DNA from: Brachionus koreanus
Lineage: Eukaryota; Rotifera; Eurotatoria; Ploima; Brachionidae
Reading direction: 5' to 3'
DNA: 64,000 nt
NCBI GenBank assembly: GCA_016987375.1
Contig: PJRA01000524.1
Location: forward strand, 338,850-402,849
Shown: positions 35,301 to 47,128 of the stretch, piece by piece
How positions within the stretch are numbered: the stretch's first letter is position 1
How the letters are laid out: the number at the start of each line of letters is the position of its first letter
Position numbers and translations under genes: made by a program
The notes under the pieces: generated by a model
The model's database searches: none
What the model saw: the letters and a program-made list of their open reading frames with translations, nothing else
Told to the model about the DNA's origin: nothing

Positions 35301-38300
35301 TATTTAAAATTGAACTCAATGTGATTTTTGTTTATGTTTTCTTACTTAAAATTCAAATCAAAGTGAAAAATGAAAAATTGGGAATTAAATAAATTAAACC
35401 TTTCATTCAAGACAACTTAGTTACTTTTCAAAATAATAAAATGAAAAATTAAAGTTTCTATTCACCTAAACATCATTAAAATATTATCAAAAGTTCTTCT
35501 ATCAAAAAGATAATTAAGAAAAAAAACGTTGATTTACTGAATTAATTAAGAAATCGATTTGATACTGACTAAACTAGATAGCTTATCAATAATTCAAAAT
35601 CGAAAAAAAATGATCACAATGTAAAAGATATATAATTTAATAAAGTAAGCTTTAAATAAAAATCTTAAAGTTAGTGAGCGTTAAGCAAAACAAATAAACA
35701 AGTTCTAGACTTAAGTAAGTTTGAGATCCCTTTCCTTCTACAAAAGTTTTTTTGTTTTTACTCTTTTGTATTATTTTGTTTGAAGCCAAACAATTGTTAG
35801 TTATTCAAAAAGTGTCTAGCAAAAAAAATTTTGTTACTATGGTTTTTTTTTTTTAAAACACTGACCATTTTTTTTCATTTCTTTAACTTTCCTAATTAAC
35901 TAATTAGAAAATATCAGATAATCTAAAATGATTATTAAATTACTGCATGTAAAAAAGATATCTTATTTGAAATATTTATGATGATAAGCTCGTGAAAAAA
36001 TGAAAATAAACTGATCTATAATTATTTATTGAATGAGTCATTTTAAAAATGAAAATATAATAAATTTTGCAAAATTTCATTTAATTTTATGAAATTGTCA
36101 TTTTAGCTATTTTATTACGAATATTTAGCCTTATTCTATTAATTTTTTTTCCTAGGTAAGGCTCTTGCTGTTTTTTTTAATCAGCTAAAAATCGATTTTA
36201 TTCAAAATTAGCAAAATATTTACAGTGTAATTCTTAATTACAATATCCTTATCAAAGAAAAGCTTAATTATACTCCAGGAAATAAAATAAACAAAAAATT
36301 GATAATGATAATTTTCAGAAATTATAATAACAATTTTATTTAAATATCTAAAAATCTTAAGCTATATTTAGAATTTGATTTTAAACTAAATCTAAAAAAT
36401 TATAAACTGAAATAATAATTATAAATTTACTAATATTAATTTCATGATATTAATTTTTGTAAGCTATTAAAAATCAGAAATTTTCAATATAAATTCAAAG
36501 TTCATAAAGCTTTTTTCTTAGATGAAAAAAATTATTAAATTTTTTTAATTAAAAAAAATACCATATAAATGATAATAAAATTTTAGAAATACTATTTTTA
36601 TTTTTGTTGTCCTTTAATTCTAAATCAAATTCAAATCTATAAATGCCTGTCTGACAAAATTAACAAAATTTGTAAAAAAATTTCAACTTCTTTAATTTTA
36701 TTTAAGTTTTATTAAATCAAAAATACATTCAAAATTAAAATGGAAACAAATTTTAGCATTCAAAAGAGAATTTTTTATATCTTATACAAAGGACAGACTC
36801 AATTAAAAACCATACAGTCATTGGAGAATACGTAATATTTTGACAATCACATGAAAATATTCTTTTCTTAAATCATTAAAAACAAAGCTATGTTAATATG
36901 ATTATATATATTAATAATTTCTTAAAATTCTATTCATATAATCAGGTAAATTTCCTTGTTAAAACATAAGAAGCTAATTAAAATCTAATTTTGTTAAAAA
37001 ATTCTCATAATTTCAATCTTTTTTGATTAAAAAATTAATAAAATATTTTCCTTTTAATGAAATCACTAGGCTTGATATAAAATTGATTGATCTTTTCATA
37101 CAATTTATCCAATAGACTTATCAAAAATTTTATCTTTTGAAACTTTTAAAACTTTTATTGCCCTCTTAACAAAATAGCTACATCATATAAATCAAATCTT
37201 TATTTTTTAAAGAAGAAATACCTATTTAAGTATCTCTTTGACCAAAATTTTATGATTTTATTGCTGAATTTTTATCTTATACTTTGATTGATAAAATCTT
37301 CACTTAAATCGAAAAAAATTGGAGAATATAGATAATATTCAAAGTAAAATTTTCAAATTTTGTTCTTTTTTGTTCTTAAAAAATATGAATATAAAGCCTA
37401 AATAACTTGCAATATTCAGATGGCAAGATCAAAATTCTAATTAAATGCTAAATACAACTTACTTTTAAATAGATTAGTTTTAAATGTAAAGATACAAAAT
37501 TAAAAATTTTTAAAGTGATTTCAGGACAGCCTCAAAATTTTTTATCAGATTAACGTTTTTTAACTGCTGCAATTATGCCTATTTAGAGAAATGTTTTCAT
37601 GCATAAAAATATTTTTTTAAAATTAGAATTTTTTTAAATGGGCTTCATTATGCTACAAATTACATTAAAATACAATAGCCTCTTGTTTTTGAACGCATCA
37701 GCAGGCATCCTGATTAAAATTGAAAAATCATAATTAAAATACCTCTAATCCTTATTAACAAAAATTGAAAAATTTAAAGAATAAGATACTAAATACAATT
37801 AGAAATAATTTAAAATTAGGTAGCAATTGAGTTTGATGTCATGTATAAATGACAGCTGTGGTGAATAGAATTTAATCTTCTTCAAACGAAGTATTAAAAA
37901 CCAAGTTTAGACTTTTTAGACTTTTATCTGCAGAAATAACCCAATTTTTTTGAATATTTATTCATTTAGATCGATTTTAACAAGATAAGTTCCTTCTTAT
38001 TTTGACTAGAGAAATAGTTTCTTAGGTGCTCTTAATTCAATATTTTTTTTCTTAAAGTCTACTTGATTTTAATCGGAACGCTTTTATTCGTGAAATTTGA
38101 TATTCGTACATTTTTCCTAGGGCTTCATCCTTTTCAGTTCAATATTAAGTTAATATATTCATAATTTATTTGTTTTTCTATCTGAAAAAAAAATATAGGA
38201 AAATTCGAAACATATGAGTTAGCTCCCGATTCACCAAAAAGACAGTTTTTTTTTCAAATTGAGTCTCAACATTTCATTCCTTAAATTTTGAAAAAAAAAA

Positions 38301-38539
38301 ACAGCACATTAATAATTTTTTAATAAAAATTAAATAATGAAATCAAACTTAATTGAAAAAAGATTTAAAACATTTTTAAGAGAAAAAAAAAGTTCACAAA
38401 TTTTAAATTGAAATTTAAAAAATTTAATAAGAATTGAACTAAAAATAGATTCAAAGAGACTATTCTACATTGCTGTCTCGTTTTCAAATGAAAAATTTGA
38501 ATAAATCTGGTTCTTGTAATTAAGTTATTTAGTTAATAG
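32303..38539. other. 6.2-kb gene desert
   Basis: This is the longest stretch in the window with no recognisable gene. It is dominated by A/T homopolymers. I scanned both strands for frames flanked by splice sites, tRNA-like cloverleaf sequence and long inverted repeats and found none that I can defend. Distant regulatory sequence for the neighbouring genes or ancient degraded transposons are possible. Confidence 0.4.
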
Positions 38540-39276
38540 TTCTTGTTGCGACACTCTAACAAGAATACCTGAGCTCATTACTACTTGACAATTTAGAACT
38601 GAAGCAGCTATATCCATTGAATTTGTTCAACCTTGAAAGCTTCGGTGGATTTGGATTTGATAACACTATTAGGCAAACTATTTAATTGTGGGACCACTCT
38701 ATTCAAAAAGAAAACACATCGAGTCATCGCAAAATTGTTTCTCAATTTTGCAGAAAAACTTTCTCCTGTGCATTCTCATACTATTGCTTCTTAATATTGC
38801 CTTTTTCTTTCTTGATACAAATAACGGAACTCTAGTTAGCTGAGTATTTTACAATCCACTTAATATTTTATACATTTCAATCAAATCTCTTCTAACTATC
38901 TTTTAATTTAGTTTTGTTATCCCAATCTTCAACAATCTTTTTTCACTGTCCTCAAAGTCAAAGGTATTTTTTAGGTGCGTTCTTGGACTTTTTCTAATGC
39001 ATTCTCATCCATCTTTTTACTTGGATTCCACACTTGCTCCCCAAATTCTAGATGAGGTTTTACCATAGATGCATATAATTTTGCTTTAAAGTTTGTTCGA
39101 TTAAGTATTCCTAGGATCTTAATTGCTTTTTTACATGCACTTTTTACCTGCGCAGTCCACTTTAATATTGGACTAAGGACAGATCCTTGAGGAACTCCAC
39201 TTAAAACCGCAGACCACTATGATACAGAGTTTTCAAGATTTTCCTGATTCAAGCGATCTCTTAAAAATTTCATGTG
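38540..39276 (-). pseudogene. CR1/Jockey-like reverse transcriptase, C-terminal part
   Basis: On the minus strand: HEIFKRSLESGK, then (other frame) SAVLSGVPQGSVLSP, directly joined to WTAQVKSACKKAIKILG and MVKPHLEFGEQVWNPSKK, then LEKVQERT. These are the palm and thumb landmarks of non-LTR reverse transcriptases. The catalytic YADD segment that should lie between SGVPQGS and the thumb is deleted, and several stops are present, so the copy is dead. It continues across the inserted pogo-like element at 40400-40566. Confidence 0.8.
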
Positions 39277-40399
39277 CAGTCGTTCCTCCGTATAACGAGA
39301 CACCATAAAACGAGAAACCCTTTATAACGAACATTTCACCTGGAACCAATAACAAGCAATACAAAAAGATTTAAAAATGATTTAAAAGCGAAAACTTGAT
39401 AAATCGAGCTTATTTTTATTTAATCATTTTCTAAAGAAAAAAAACTTCCTTTTAAGAGCTTGAAAAAAAAACTTTCACACTTGTGTATTAAGAAAAAAGA
39501 TTAAAAAGAATAAAGATAAAACAATTAATTTTCTTTTTATAATTGAATACAAATAACTGAAAATGACGATGACGTCGATAAATCAGTGTTGTTGAACAAG
39601 TTCAAAAATACAGTAATTGTACAGTGTGTGGCAGTGAAATTCAGCTACAAGCTCTAAAGTTTGCGACAATGTTAGCCCATCGTGAATTCAAAGCTAGTAA
39701 TGGATGGCTGTGTAAGTTTAAAGAGAGAAATGGAATTTCGTTAAAAACCACGATAGGTGAGGCTAGATTGGTCGACTAAGCGAGCGTTCAGAATTGGATT
39801 TCAAATGTTCTTCCTGATATGATCAAAGATTATGCGATCGATGATATATTTAACGCCGACGAAACGATTTAGAGAGCGAATGTAACGAAAACGATGATTT
39901 CAAGGAAATATCGACGTTTGAAAAAAATTTGAATTTTGAAAAGTATGCTTATGTTTCAATCGATTCCAATTTACCAGCGAGGGGTTCTTTATCAGATATC
40001 GAAATTATCAGCTCAATTTCAAATGCTGAGAACAAAAATGACAGTGATTCGGAAGTCGAAGATATTACAAAACCAAAAAAATCAGATTTTAGCTCGCAAA
40101 GGATGTAATCGAAAGAATTAATGAATTAAAAGATTTTTTTCAAAATAAAAAAGAAGATTTTTCCAACGTTGTTGACTTGTTGACAAAATGTAAAACCAAA
40201 CAATCCATTATTACAGATTTTGTAAAAAAAGCTTAATTTTTAGTTTTATTTATCTTTTTTTTTTTAACTCTTTTAATAAAAATTTTAATAAAAAAATAAA
40301 ATTCCCCACAGTTTTCAATGAGACTCCGATAAAACGAGTTTCGATACAACGAGCCCAAAAATTTTCGCCCAAATTGCTCGTTATACCGAGGAACGACTA
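39277..40399 (+). mobile_element. Pogo/Tigger-like DNA transposon, defective
   Basis: The element has terminal inverted repeats of about 24 bp: the left end reads AGTCGTTCCTCCGTATAACG and the right end, on the other strand, AGTCGTTCCTCGGTATAACG. Subterminal AAACGAG repeats occur near both ends. Inside, a degraded transposase gives an HTH_Tnp_Tc5/CENP-B-like piece (SNGWLCKFKERNGISLKT) and the start of the DDE core (DIFNADET), each followed by stop codons. Most of the catalytic domain is missing and an acidic C-terminal piece follows. It sits inside a retrotransposon relic, so it inserted later. Confidence 0.85.
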
Positions 40400-40566
40400 T
40401 ATTGGTCTGGAATCGGCTTTAGCACAGTTCTTTAATATCAACGGATGCACTTCATCCACTCCCATAGATTTACTTCCGTTTAACTTTGGTAGTTTTCATT
40501 CAACTTTATCAGGATTAATTTCAGCTAGCACATCATTAATGTCAAATTTTGCAGACGTTCTTGGTT
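40400..40566 (-). pseudogene. CR1/Jockey-like reverse transcriptase, N-terminal part
   Basis: The minus-strand translation gives DINDVLAEINPDKVE, a stop, and then KLNGSKSMGVDEVHPLILKN. This is the motif-0/1 region of non-LTR reverse transcriptases (LxxLNxxKSxGPDxIHPxxLK). It leads directly to the HEIFKRSLESGK piece on the far side of the pogo-like insertion, showing both are one element. Confidence 0.78.
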
Positions 40567-40861
40567 AAGTTGAAAATTGAAAAATTTATAGGAAAATTTT
40601 TATAAGCTGAAGATGGTTTTTGAAAAATATATCAAAATATATCATTATCTTCATTCATATCGAATCAGCATTGTATTTAATAAAGATTTGAAAAGTGAAA
40701 TTACTTTCGGGATTTAAAAGTTTTTGGTTTTTGCTTTTATTTCAATTTTTTTCAAATTTGATTATTATAAAAAGTAAAATGATGAAGAATAAAACTATAT
40801 ATTACAAAATAAAGTGTAAAGTGTTACATAAATAAATCATTATTTAAGTTTTTTTAAGTTG

Positions 40862-43155
40862 TTAGTTCGTCAATGTACGGTATAATTGATTAGCTTCACG
40901 GATTGCACTGAACTCAATGCAAAAAGGCTTTAGTTCAACTTGTAAGTCCTATTTTAAATATGTTATTTTCTTTAGTTTTATTATTTATTAAGCCTACCGC
41001 TGCATCTATTATTTTGCTTCTAATTAAATTTTGAATAAAAGCACACAACAATCGAACAAGTCTATGTTGGAGCTGTTTTTCATCGTTCATGCTTTCGCAT
41101 TTTGCAATACAGTTTGAAATATATAGATGTATAAACTCATCAGGAAGAATGACTTTATTTGCCAGATTATTAACAACTTCTAATGAATGAACTGACATTT
41201 TAATTTTAAATAATTCATCCAAATAAGCTGAGAGATCGTTTGATTCTTTTCCTTGGAAGCTTAATAAACTCAATACAGCTATACTAGGGTTATATTCTAC
41301 CAAGTTACTGAATTTAGATGGTGACAAGTCTAGATACAAGATTAAACTAGAATCTTGCCTAAGATTACTTTCCAAATTTTTGGTTTCAGGAATAGTAAGT
41401 TGAGTTTTACAAGCTTTAGTCATTAATTTACGAATTTCTGAAATGTTCAGTGAACTGTTCGTAGAATTCAAAATTGTGTTGTCCCATACAAAATCTGGCG
41501 AATAACTATTCTCTTCTAGCCAAATTAACTAAAAAATTTAAATAATTAAATCTTGGTAGAAATTTTAAGCTTTTTACTTCATCCTGATCAACATATAATG
41601 GAGGAGCTAAACGAATAAATTCTGGTTTTACACATCTTCTAAACGGTGCATCTTGACCCACAAGCATAGCTTCAATAATTGCATTCTGATCCTCAGATTC
41701 GTTTTTTTGATTGGCCTCATCATTTCTTGTAAGAGCATAGTTTTAGATTATGGTCAAAAATATTAAATTTTTTTCTTAAATACCCAAAAAGGTATGTTTC
41801 AATATCACTTAGCAAACATGGTATTGCAATTTTACTCATATGAGGAAGTTCTGATAATTTTTCAGCAATTAGTACTTGTAAACCACTAAAGTCTCCAATC
41901 TTAAGATAAATTATTATTTGTAAAGAAATTTAGTTTAATTAATGTAGTTTACATTTAAATTTCCAGCATCCAATTCTAGTATTTGTGCAGCTGTTTTTTT
42001 AAAAAGCTTAATATAGCTTTATAAGTCTATTTCAATTATAAAGCATTTTTTCTAATAATTTATGAAATTTACTTTGCCCTAATTATTTGAATAGATAAAT
42101 TTAAAATTTAACAAGGTGTATTCTAGAACAAAAAACAGTTAGTGATTTGCCCTAACTCTAAAACCAAATAAACAATTAATTGAAAAAATTATTTTTAGTC
42201 TAGAACTTGTTTCGCAGCGTCTACTAAATTATTATTCATATCAGTTTTTTTATTTTAAATTTAAAACTATTAGCTAACAAGTGTCTATATCATTATGAAG
42301 AATTACAATCCTATTTGATTCTAGATTTGTTGTCTAATTAAGAGTTAAAAAAAGAATTTTAAATATTTATGATTTCGATGCAACTTTGCAAGGTTTTTTC
42401 AGATTTCAAATTCTTCCTATAGATATTACTTTTTCTGTCTGGATTAAAATTAATGAAAATTTATTAAAGAGAGTTGAATATATCACTAGAATGACCAGGT
42501 TCAATTTGACATTATAATAAATATTTATGTAAGCATTTTGTATAAATTCGATTTGATTATTATTCAAAAATTATCTAAAATTTAACAAAATTTAGCAAAT
42601 ATAATATATACTTTTTAAGATACATTTTGTATTCTTTGATATAAAATTTTATTTTGGCGTTAGTCATTCTAGTGATATTTTTGGTTTAAATCTAAGAATA
42701 ATATTTTTATTAAGTACTTCTTTTGATGGTGAAGTTATTAGCTGAGAGACAAAAAATTTTTCCTGTGGAGTTAATTTGGGCATATTCCAGTTAATATCTT
42801 GGTTCTTTTCTTCTTTTGTTGAATTCTAAATATATTTTTTGAATAAATAATTTCATTAAAATAACAATAGTCTCACAATAAGACTAGTAAAAACAGTTGC
42901 AAATGGATTAACTGCAATAGGATCGTTTCGATACATGTCATACAAGAAAAAGACACATACAATTCGCTGAGATGGATGTACAATCAAATCTTTGTTTTGT
43001 AAAAGAGTGACAAGAGCGCAACCAATTTTGAAAAAATCCGCTTTTCCAAAAAACTGGTGAAAATTATTCGCTAATACTTCAAAATTTTGAGTTGATGTAT
43101 TTTCTTCTGATAAAATAGTCAAAAGTGAAGCAAGTTGTGATGGTTCAATTGACAT
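40862..43155 (-). CDS. CNOT11: CCR4-NOT complex subunit 11
   Basis: Seven exons: 43155..42877, 42825..42718, 42006..41953, 41899..41784, 41725..41578, 41528..40998 and 40948..40862, giving 440 residues (human 510, longer because of a Gly-rich N-terminus). CNOT11 joins CNOT10 to the N-terminal part of CNOT1 in the deadenylase complex that shortens mRNA poly(A) tails. Conserved blocks run in order: MSIEPSQLASLLTILSEE, FFGKADFFKIG, YDMYRNDPIAVNPF, LTPQEKFFVSQLI, ELFKKTAAQILELDAG, FSGLQVLIAEKLSELP, KPEFIRLAPPL, FIHLYISNCIAKCE and the C-terminal CIEFSAIREANQLYRTL. The start at 43155 was chosen because MSIEPSQ aligns with the human MSLTPKE. The 711-nt second intron carries a Tc1/mariner-type MITE. 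A CTAG acceptor-like site lies about 45 nt upstream of the start. Confidence 0.95.
42480..42678. mobile_element. Tc1/mariner-type MITE in a CNOT11 intron
   Basis: ATATCACTAGAATGAC at 42480..42495 is repeated exactly in inverse orientation at 42663..42678. Read as TA targets flanking TCACTAGAATGAC ends, this is a miniature element of about 195 bp of the TA-targeting (Tc1/mariner or similar) class, with no coding capacity. It accounts for part of the unusually large 711-nt intron. Confidence 0.65.
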
Positions 43156-43394
43156 TTTATAATCAAGAATTTTAAAATGCAAATAACGGTCGATATATTC
43201 TAGAAAAAAATTAATTTTGTACATTAATTCTCATTCCAATTCTGTATGTCAATTGTATGTAGAATTAAATAATTTTCTAAATTGAGTTAAACAAGAAAAA
43301 ACTATGCAACTAGTTTTTTGAATATTATCACGCTAAAAAAATAAAATAAATAAATAAAAAGAATTATCTGAATTATTTTTATTTAATTAAGTAA

Positions 43395-46300
43395 TCAATT
43401 TTTTTGATGATTGATTTGATTTGCTTTTTTTTTCAAACTTTTTAAACGTTTTTTATGTTTTGATCCATTGAGATGACCTAAAGTGAAATTTTATGATTAT
43501 TAGATAAATATATAGAAATAAAAAGCATACATTCCCATTGAAACTTATTTATAAATATCTTATCACATATTTCGCATTTGTTATATTGAAAATGATCCGA
43601 ATTTTCGCTTGTTTTATTAATATTATTTAATTCAATATGCTGATCTAGCTCATAACGTTTCAAATAATCATTGTATGTTTCTTTAGTCTTGTTAAAAACG
43701 TTCTCATCCCAGCTATCTATGTTTGATGTGTCAAGTTCGTGTATGATAGGAGACATACTCTCAGCTCCTATTTAATATAAAATTTAGATAGTAAAATAAG
43801 AAATAAATTCAATCTAACTAATGCTAAAAAATATTTTTTAGTAAAAAGACACTTTAATTGTAGAATTTTGAAGGATAGTGCAATTGGCATGTTAGTATTT
43901 CATCACATCCACGTCTGATCCTATATATATATATATACAATATAACGTAATTATCCGAATCCATTTTTATCAACATTTCAGGTTAAAACAGGTTTAATTT
44001 TTTTCTTGGTCTCTTAAAAGATAAGACTAAAAGTAATAGGGAAATAGCTAAATTAGTGGGAGTATCAGATAAATGTGTAAGAACCACAAGAAAAAACAAA
44101 TATATCTTTGCGACTCCAAAGGAATCAACCAGGCCTGGGAGACCAAGAAAGCTAACTTATAGGGACCANNNNNNNNNNNNNNNNNNNNNNNNNNNNNNNN
44201 NNNNNNNNNNNNNNNNNNNNNNNNNNNNNNNNNNNNNNNNNNNNNNNNNNNNNNNNNNNNNNNNNNNNNNNNNNNNNNNNNNNNNNNNNNNNNNNNNNNN
44301 NNNNNNNNNNNNNNNNNNNNNNNNNNNNNNNNNNNNNNNNNNNNNNNNNNNNNNNNNNNNNNNNNNNNNNNNNNNNNNNNNNNNNNNNNNNNNNNNNNNN
44401 NNNNNNNNNNNNNNNNNNNNNNNNNNNNNNNNNNNNNNNNNNNNNNNNNNNNNNNNNNNNNNNNNNNNNNNNNNNNNNNNNNNNNNNNNNNNNNNNNNNN
44501 NNNNNNNNNNNNNNNNNNNNNNNNNNNNNNNNNNNNNNNNNNNNNNNNNNNNNNNNNNNNNNNNNNNNNNNNNNNNNNNNNNNNNNNNNNNNNNNNNNNN
44601 NNNNNNNNNNNNNNNNNNNNNNNNNNNNNNNNNNNNNNNNNNNNNNNNNNNNNNNNNNNNNNNNNNNNNNNNNNNNNNNNNNNNNNNNNNNNNNNNNNNN
44701 NNNNNNNNNNNNNNNACTTATGGTCTTATATTGATGCAAAATTGGTTGAAACAAAGTTGACCTCAATCGAGCACTTAAAAATCAATTAATCGACTCTTCT
44801 GAAGGAATGAGCGAATGTTCCTGATGAATTTTTTGAAAAAATTAATTGAATCAATACCGAAACGTTTTCGTGCTTGTTATGATGCAAAAGGTGGTCATTT
44901 TACTGATAATAAATAAATACTAATAATAAGCATGTGTCTAAACTTTTGTGCAATACCGTAGAGAACTCTATTTTAAAGACATGTCAATCAATCCGGATAA
45001 TTACGTTGTATTAAAAGTTTATTTACATTTATGTATTTACAAGCATAGAAGTCTTGTATCATTTCAGTTGTTATAATGCAGTGAACTTAAACTTAATTCA
45101 TTATTTACACTATTTTACAATTTTCTTATTTAGTGGCTCACTAACACGTAGCACCACTTCTATTTAATTTATTTAGAACTTATAAAAGTATACATTTAAT
45201 CTTTTATTGTCATTTGAATAAATCCTTTATTTACGGACAGAACGAATTTTAGTAGTTTAAAATTATGCAAGCAAAATCATCTAAAACACCTTTTAATTTA
45301 TTAATTGAATATTTCCCTATCAAATATAATAAAAAACTTCTTTTTTTTTTCTCAAAATTTTACTTTTGTACCAATGAGGCTTGAATTAATAAATAACAAA
45401 AATAAAAATTTCAAAACTTAGGAAAATCAAATTTTATTGTAAAAAATTGGGATTTACTTTTGATAAATCGGTTATTGATCCATCTAATTTGGGTTCTAGC
45501 ATATCTTCTTGTAGACAATTTCATGTCAAGAACAGCCTTGTCAAATAATTCTTTTTTTGTTTTTTCATCGACAGATTTTTCGCATTTTAAGTAATTAAAA
45601 TAATTTTCAAATTCTTTTAGACCAATTGATTGAAAAATGCCGAATTCATAATTTCTTGAATATGATTTTAATGTTTCGCTTTTAATATTGCAAAAATTTA
45701 ATTTTAGATTTTTTTCAAATGTTCTTAAATATTACTTGGGAAACGATTCTTCAAAACTTTTTCTAAAAGACTCTATTTCTGAAAGCATACCATCTGAAAT
45801 CATTTGATCTACTCTATCATCTAATCGTCTATTTAAAGCTAACCCAAATTTTAGAATTAAGGAAATTTCATTAAAACACTAACTATTTACTTTCATTTTC
45901 ACAAGTCATAACAAAAAGTGATATGTTTTTATAACGCAGAGGAGAATAAGTTCCTTTTTCATTTTTTCTTGAATCAAGTAGGTCTGTTTTTGTTTGTCCG
46001 AAAGTATAATAAATCTGTAGAGCCCTAATTATTAAAAAAAAATTAAAATTATTGAATTTAAGAAACTAAAAAATTTATTTACCTACAAATCTTTCTTCTA
46101 TCATTGGGATGAATTTTTTGCGCAGACTGTAAATCAACTTTGGCTAATTCATCATAAATTTTTTCAGTCTTAATATCTGAATCATGTAGTTTAACATTAA
46201 AATCAACTTGCGAACCTAAATCTTTATTAAGACAATCGTTTGATTCAGAGATTAGTCGTACAATTTCAGAATCAGCTACAATTTAAAATTCAAATCAAAA

Positions 46301-46932
46301 TCAAAATATAACCTTTTGAAAATAAACTAACTATTTTCAGGCAAATTAGATCTTTTATTTTTGATATCATCATCATAATTTTTATCAATTAAAAGTTCCC
46401 ATATTGTAGATTGAATGTAATAATGAGTACCACCAACAAGAATTGGAATAATATCATTTTCTAAAAGATTGTCAATCTATAAAACAATAATCTGATAAAA
46501 ATTAACTAACTATTTTATATTAAATCTACTAATTGAACAGCAGCATTTCTATAATCTATCACGTTGTAAGTTATATGATTAGAATCCAAGCATCCAATTA
46601 GATGATGCTTGACATCGTTCATTTCTTCCTTTCTGACTTTGTTTGTAATAATATCAAGATTTTTATATAGCTTTTTTTATTAAACTTTTAACACCACTTT
46701 TTAATAGAAATAATGTTTTAATTACTTGCATTGCATCTGCATTAACAATTTCACACTTTCTGCCACTTTTGATTAGCCATTTGGCCATTTGAATAGATAA
46801 TTTTGTTTTTCCAGTGCCAGTACATCCACATATAACTATAAAAGGCTTGTTTCTAAATGCTCTATTGCTCATACTGCGGAGTAGAAAATGACTCTCAAAA
46901 ACTTTCTTTAAGTTTTTGCTAAATAATTTCAT
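43395..46932 (-). CDS. TRIT1: tRNA dimethylallyltransferase
   Basis: Nine exons: 46932..46726, 46670..46530, 46476..46332, 46275..46083, 46024..45891, 45838..45736, 45678..45458, 43767..43531 and 43477..43395, giving 487 residues (human 467). It transfers a dimethylallyl group to A37 of tRNAs (i6A37). Seen: P-loop VICGCTGTGKTKLSIQMA, VNADAMQLYKNLDIITNKV, VKHHLIGCLD, PILVGGTHYYIQS, IHPNDRRKICRALQIYYTFG, FGIFQSIGLKEF, RYARTQIRWINNRF, and a C-terminal C2H2 finger (CEICDKIF ... CHLNGSKHKKRLK) as in the animal enzyme. The finger is encoded after a 1690-nt intron (43768..45457) that contains a Tc1/mariner relic and an assembly gap. A basic N-terminus with a second Met (RSMSNRAF) suggests dual mitochondrial/cytosolic forms. 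Confidence 0.94.
43980..44960 (+). mobile_element. Tc1/mariner transposon inside a TRIT1 intron
   Basis: On the plus strand an HTH region (SNREIAKLVGVSDKCVRTT, then TRPGRPRKLTYRD) matches the N-terminal paired-type DNA-binding domain and GRPRK hook of Tc1-family transposases. After the gap, LWSYIDAKLV and, in another frame, PDEFFEKLIESIPKRFRACY with GGHFTDN match the C-terminus. There is at least one frameshift in the C-terminal part. The catalytic DDE core falls in the gap, so its state is unknown. I could not pair terminal repeats securely. Confidence 0.8.
44169..44715. other. Assembly gap or masked run, 547 N
   Basis: 547 Ns lie in the middle of the Tc1/mariner transposase. Collapse of a multi-copy repeat is a probable cause. 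Confidence 0.98.
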
Positions 46933-47128
46933 TAAAAATAATTTTATTATCAAAATTTTTATTCTTTGTTTTTTTTTAATAAACAATTAACTTTAGTCAG
47001 AAGAGAATTTATAAAAAATAGCAAATGTAATTTAACTAAAAATTAAAACAAATAAAACATTTTAAAAAATTGAAAATTAAAAGTCTTTTATTTTTTTTTA
47101 AACTAGAAAAAAAATAACAATCAAAATT

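Noticed and set aside
39936..40121. Plus-strand frame of 61 codons starting MKSMLMF
   Set aside because: It is in a different frame from the pogo-like transposase C-terminal reading (SIDSNLPARGSLSD), which makes better sense.
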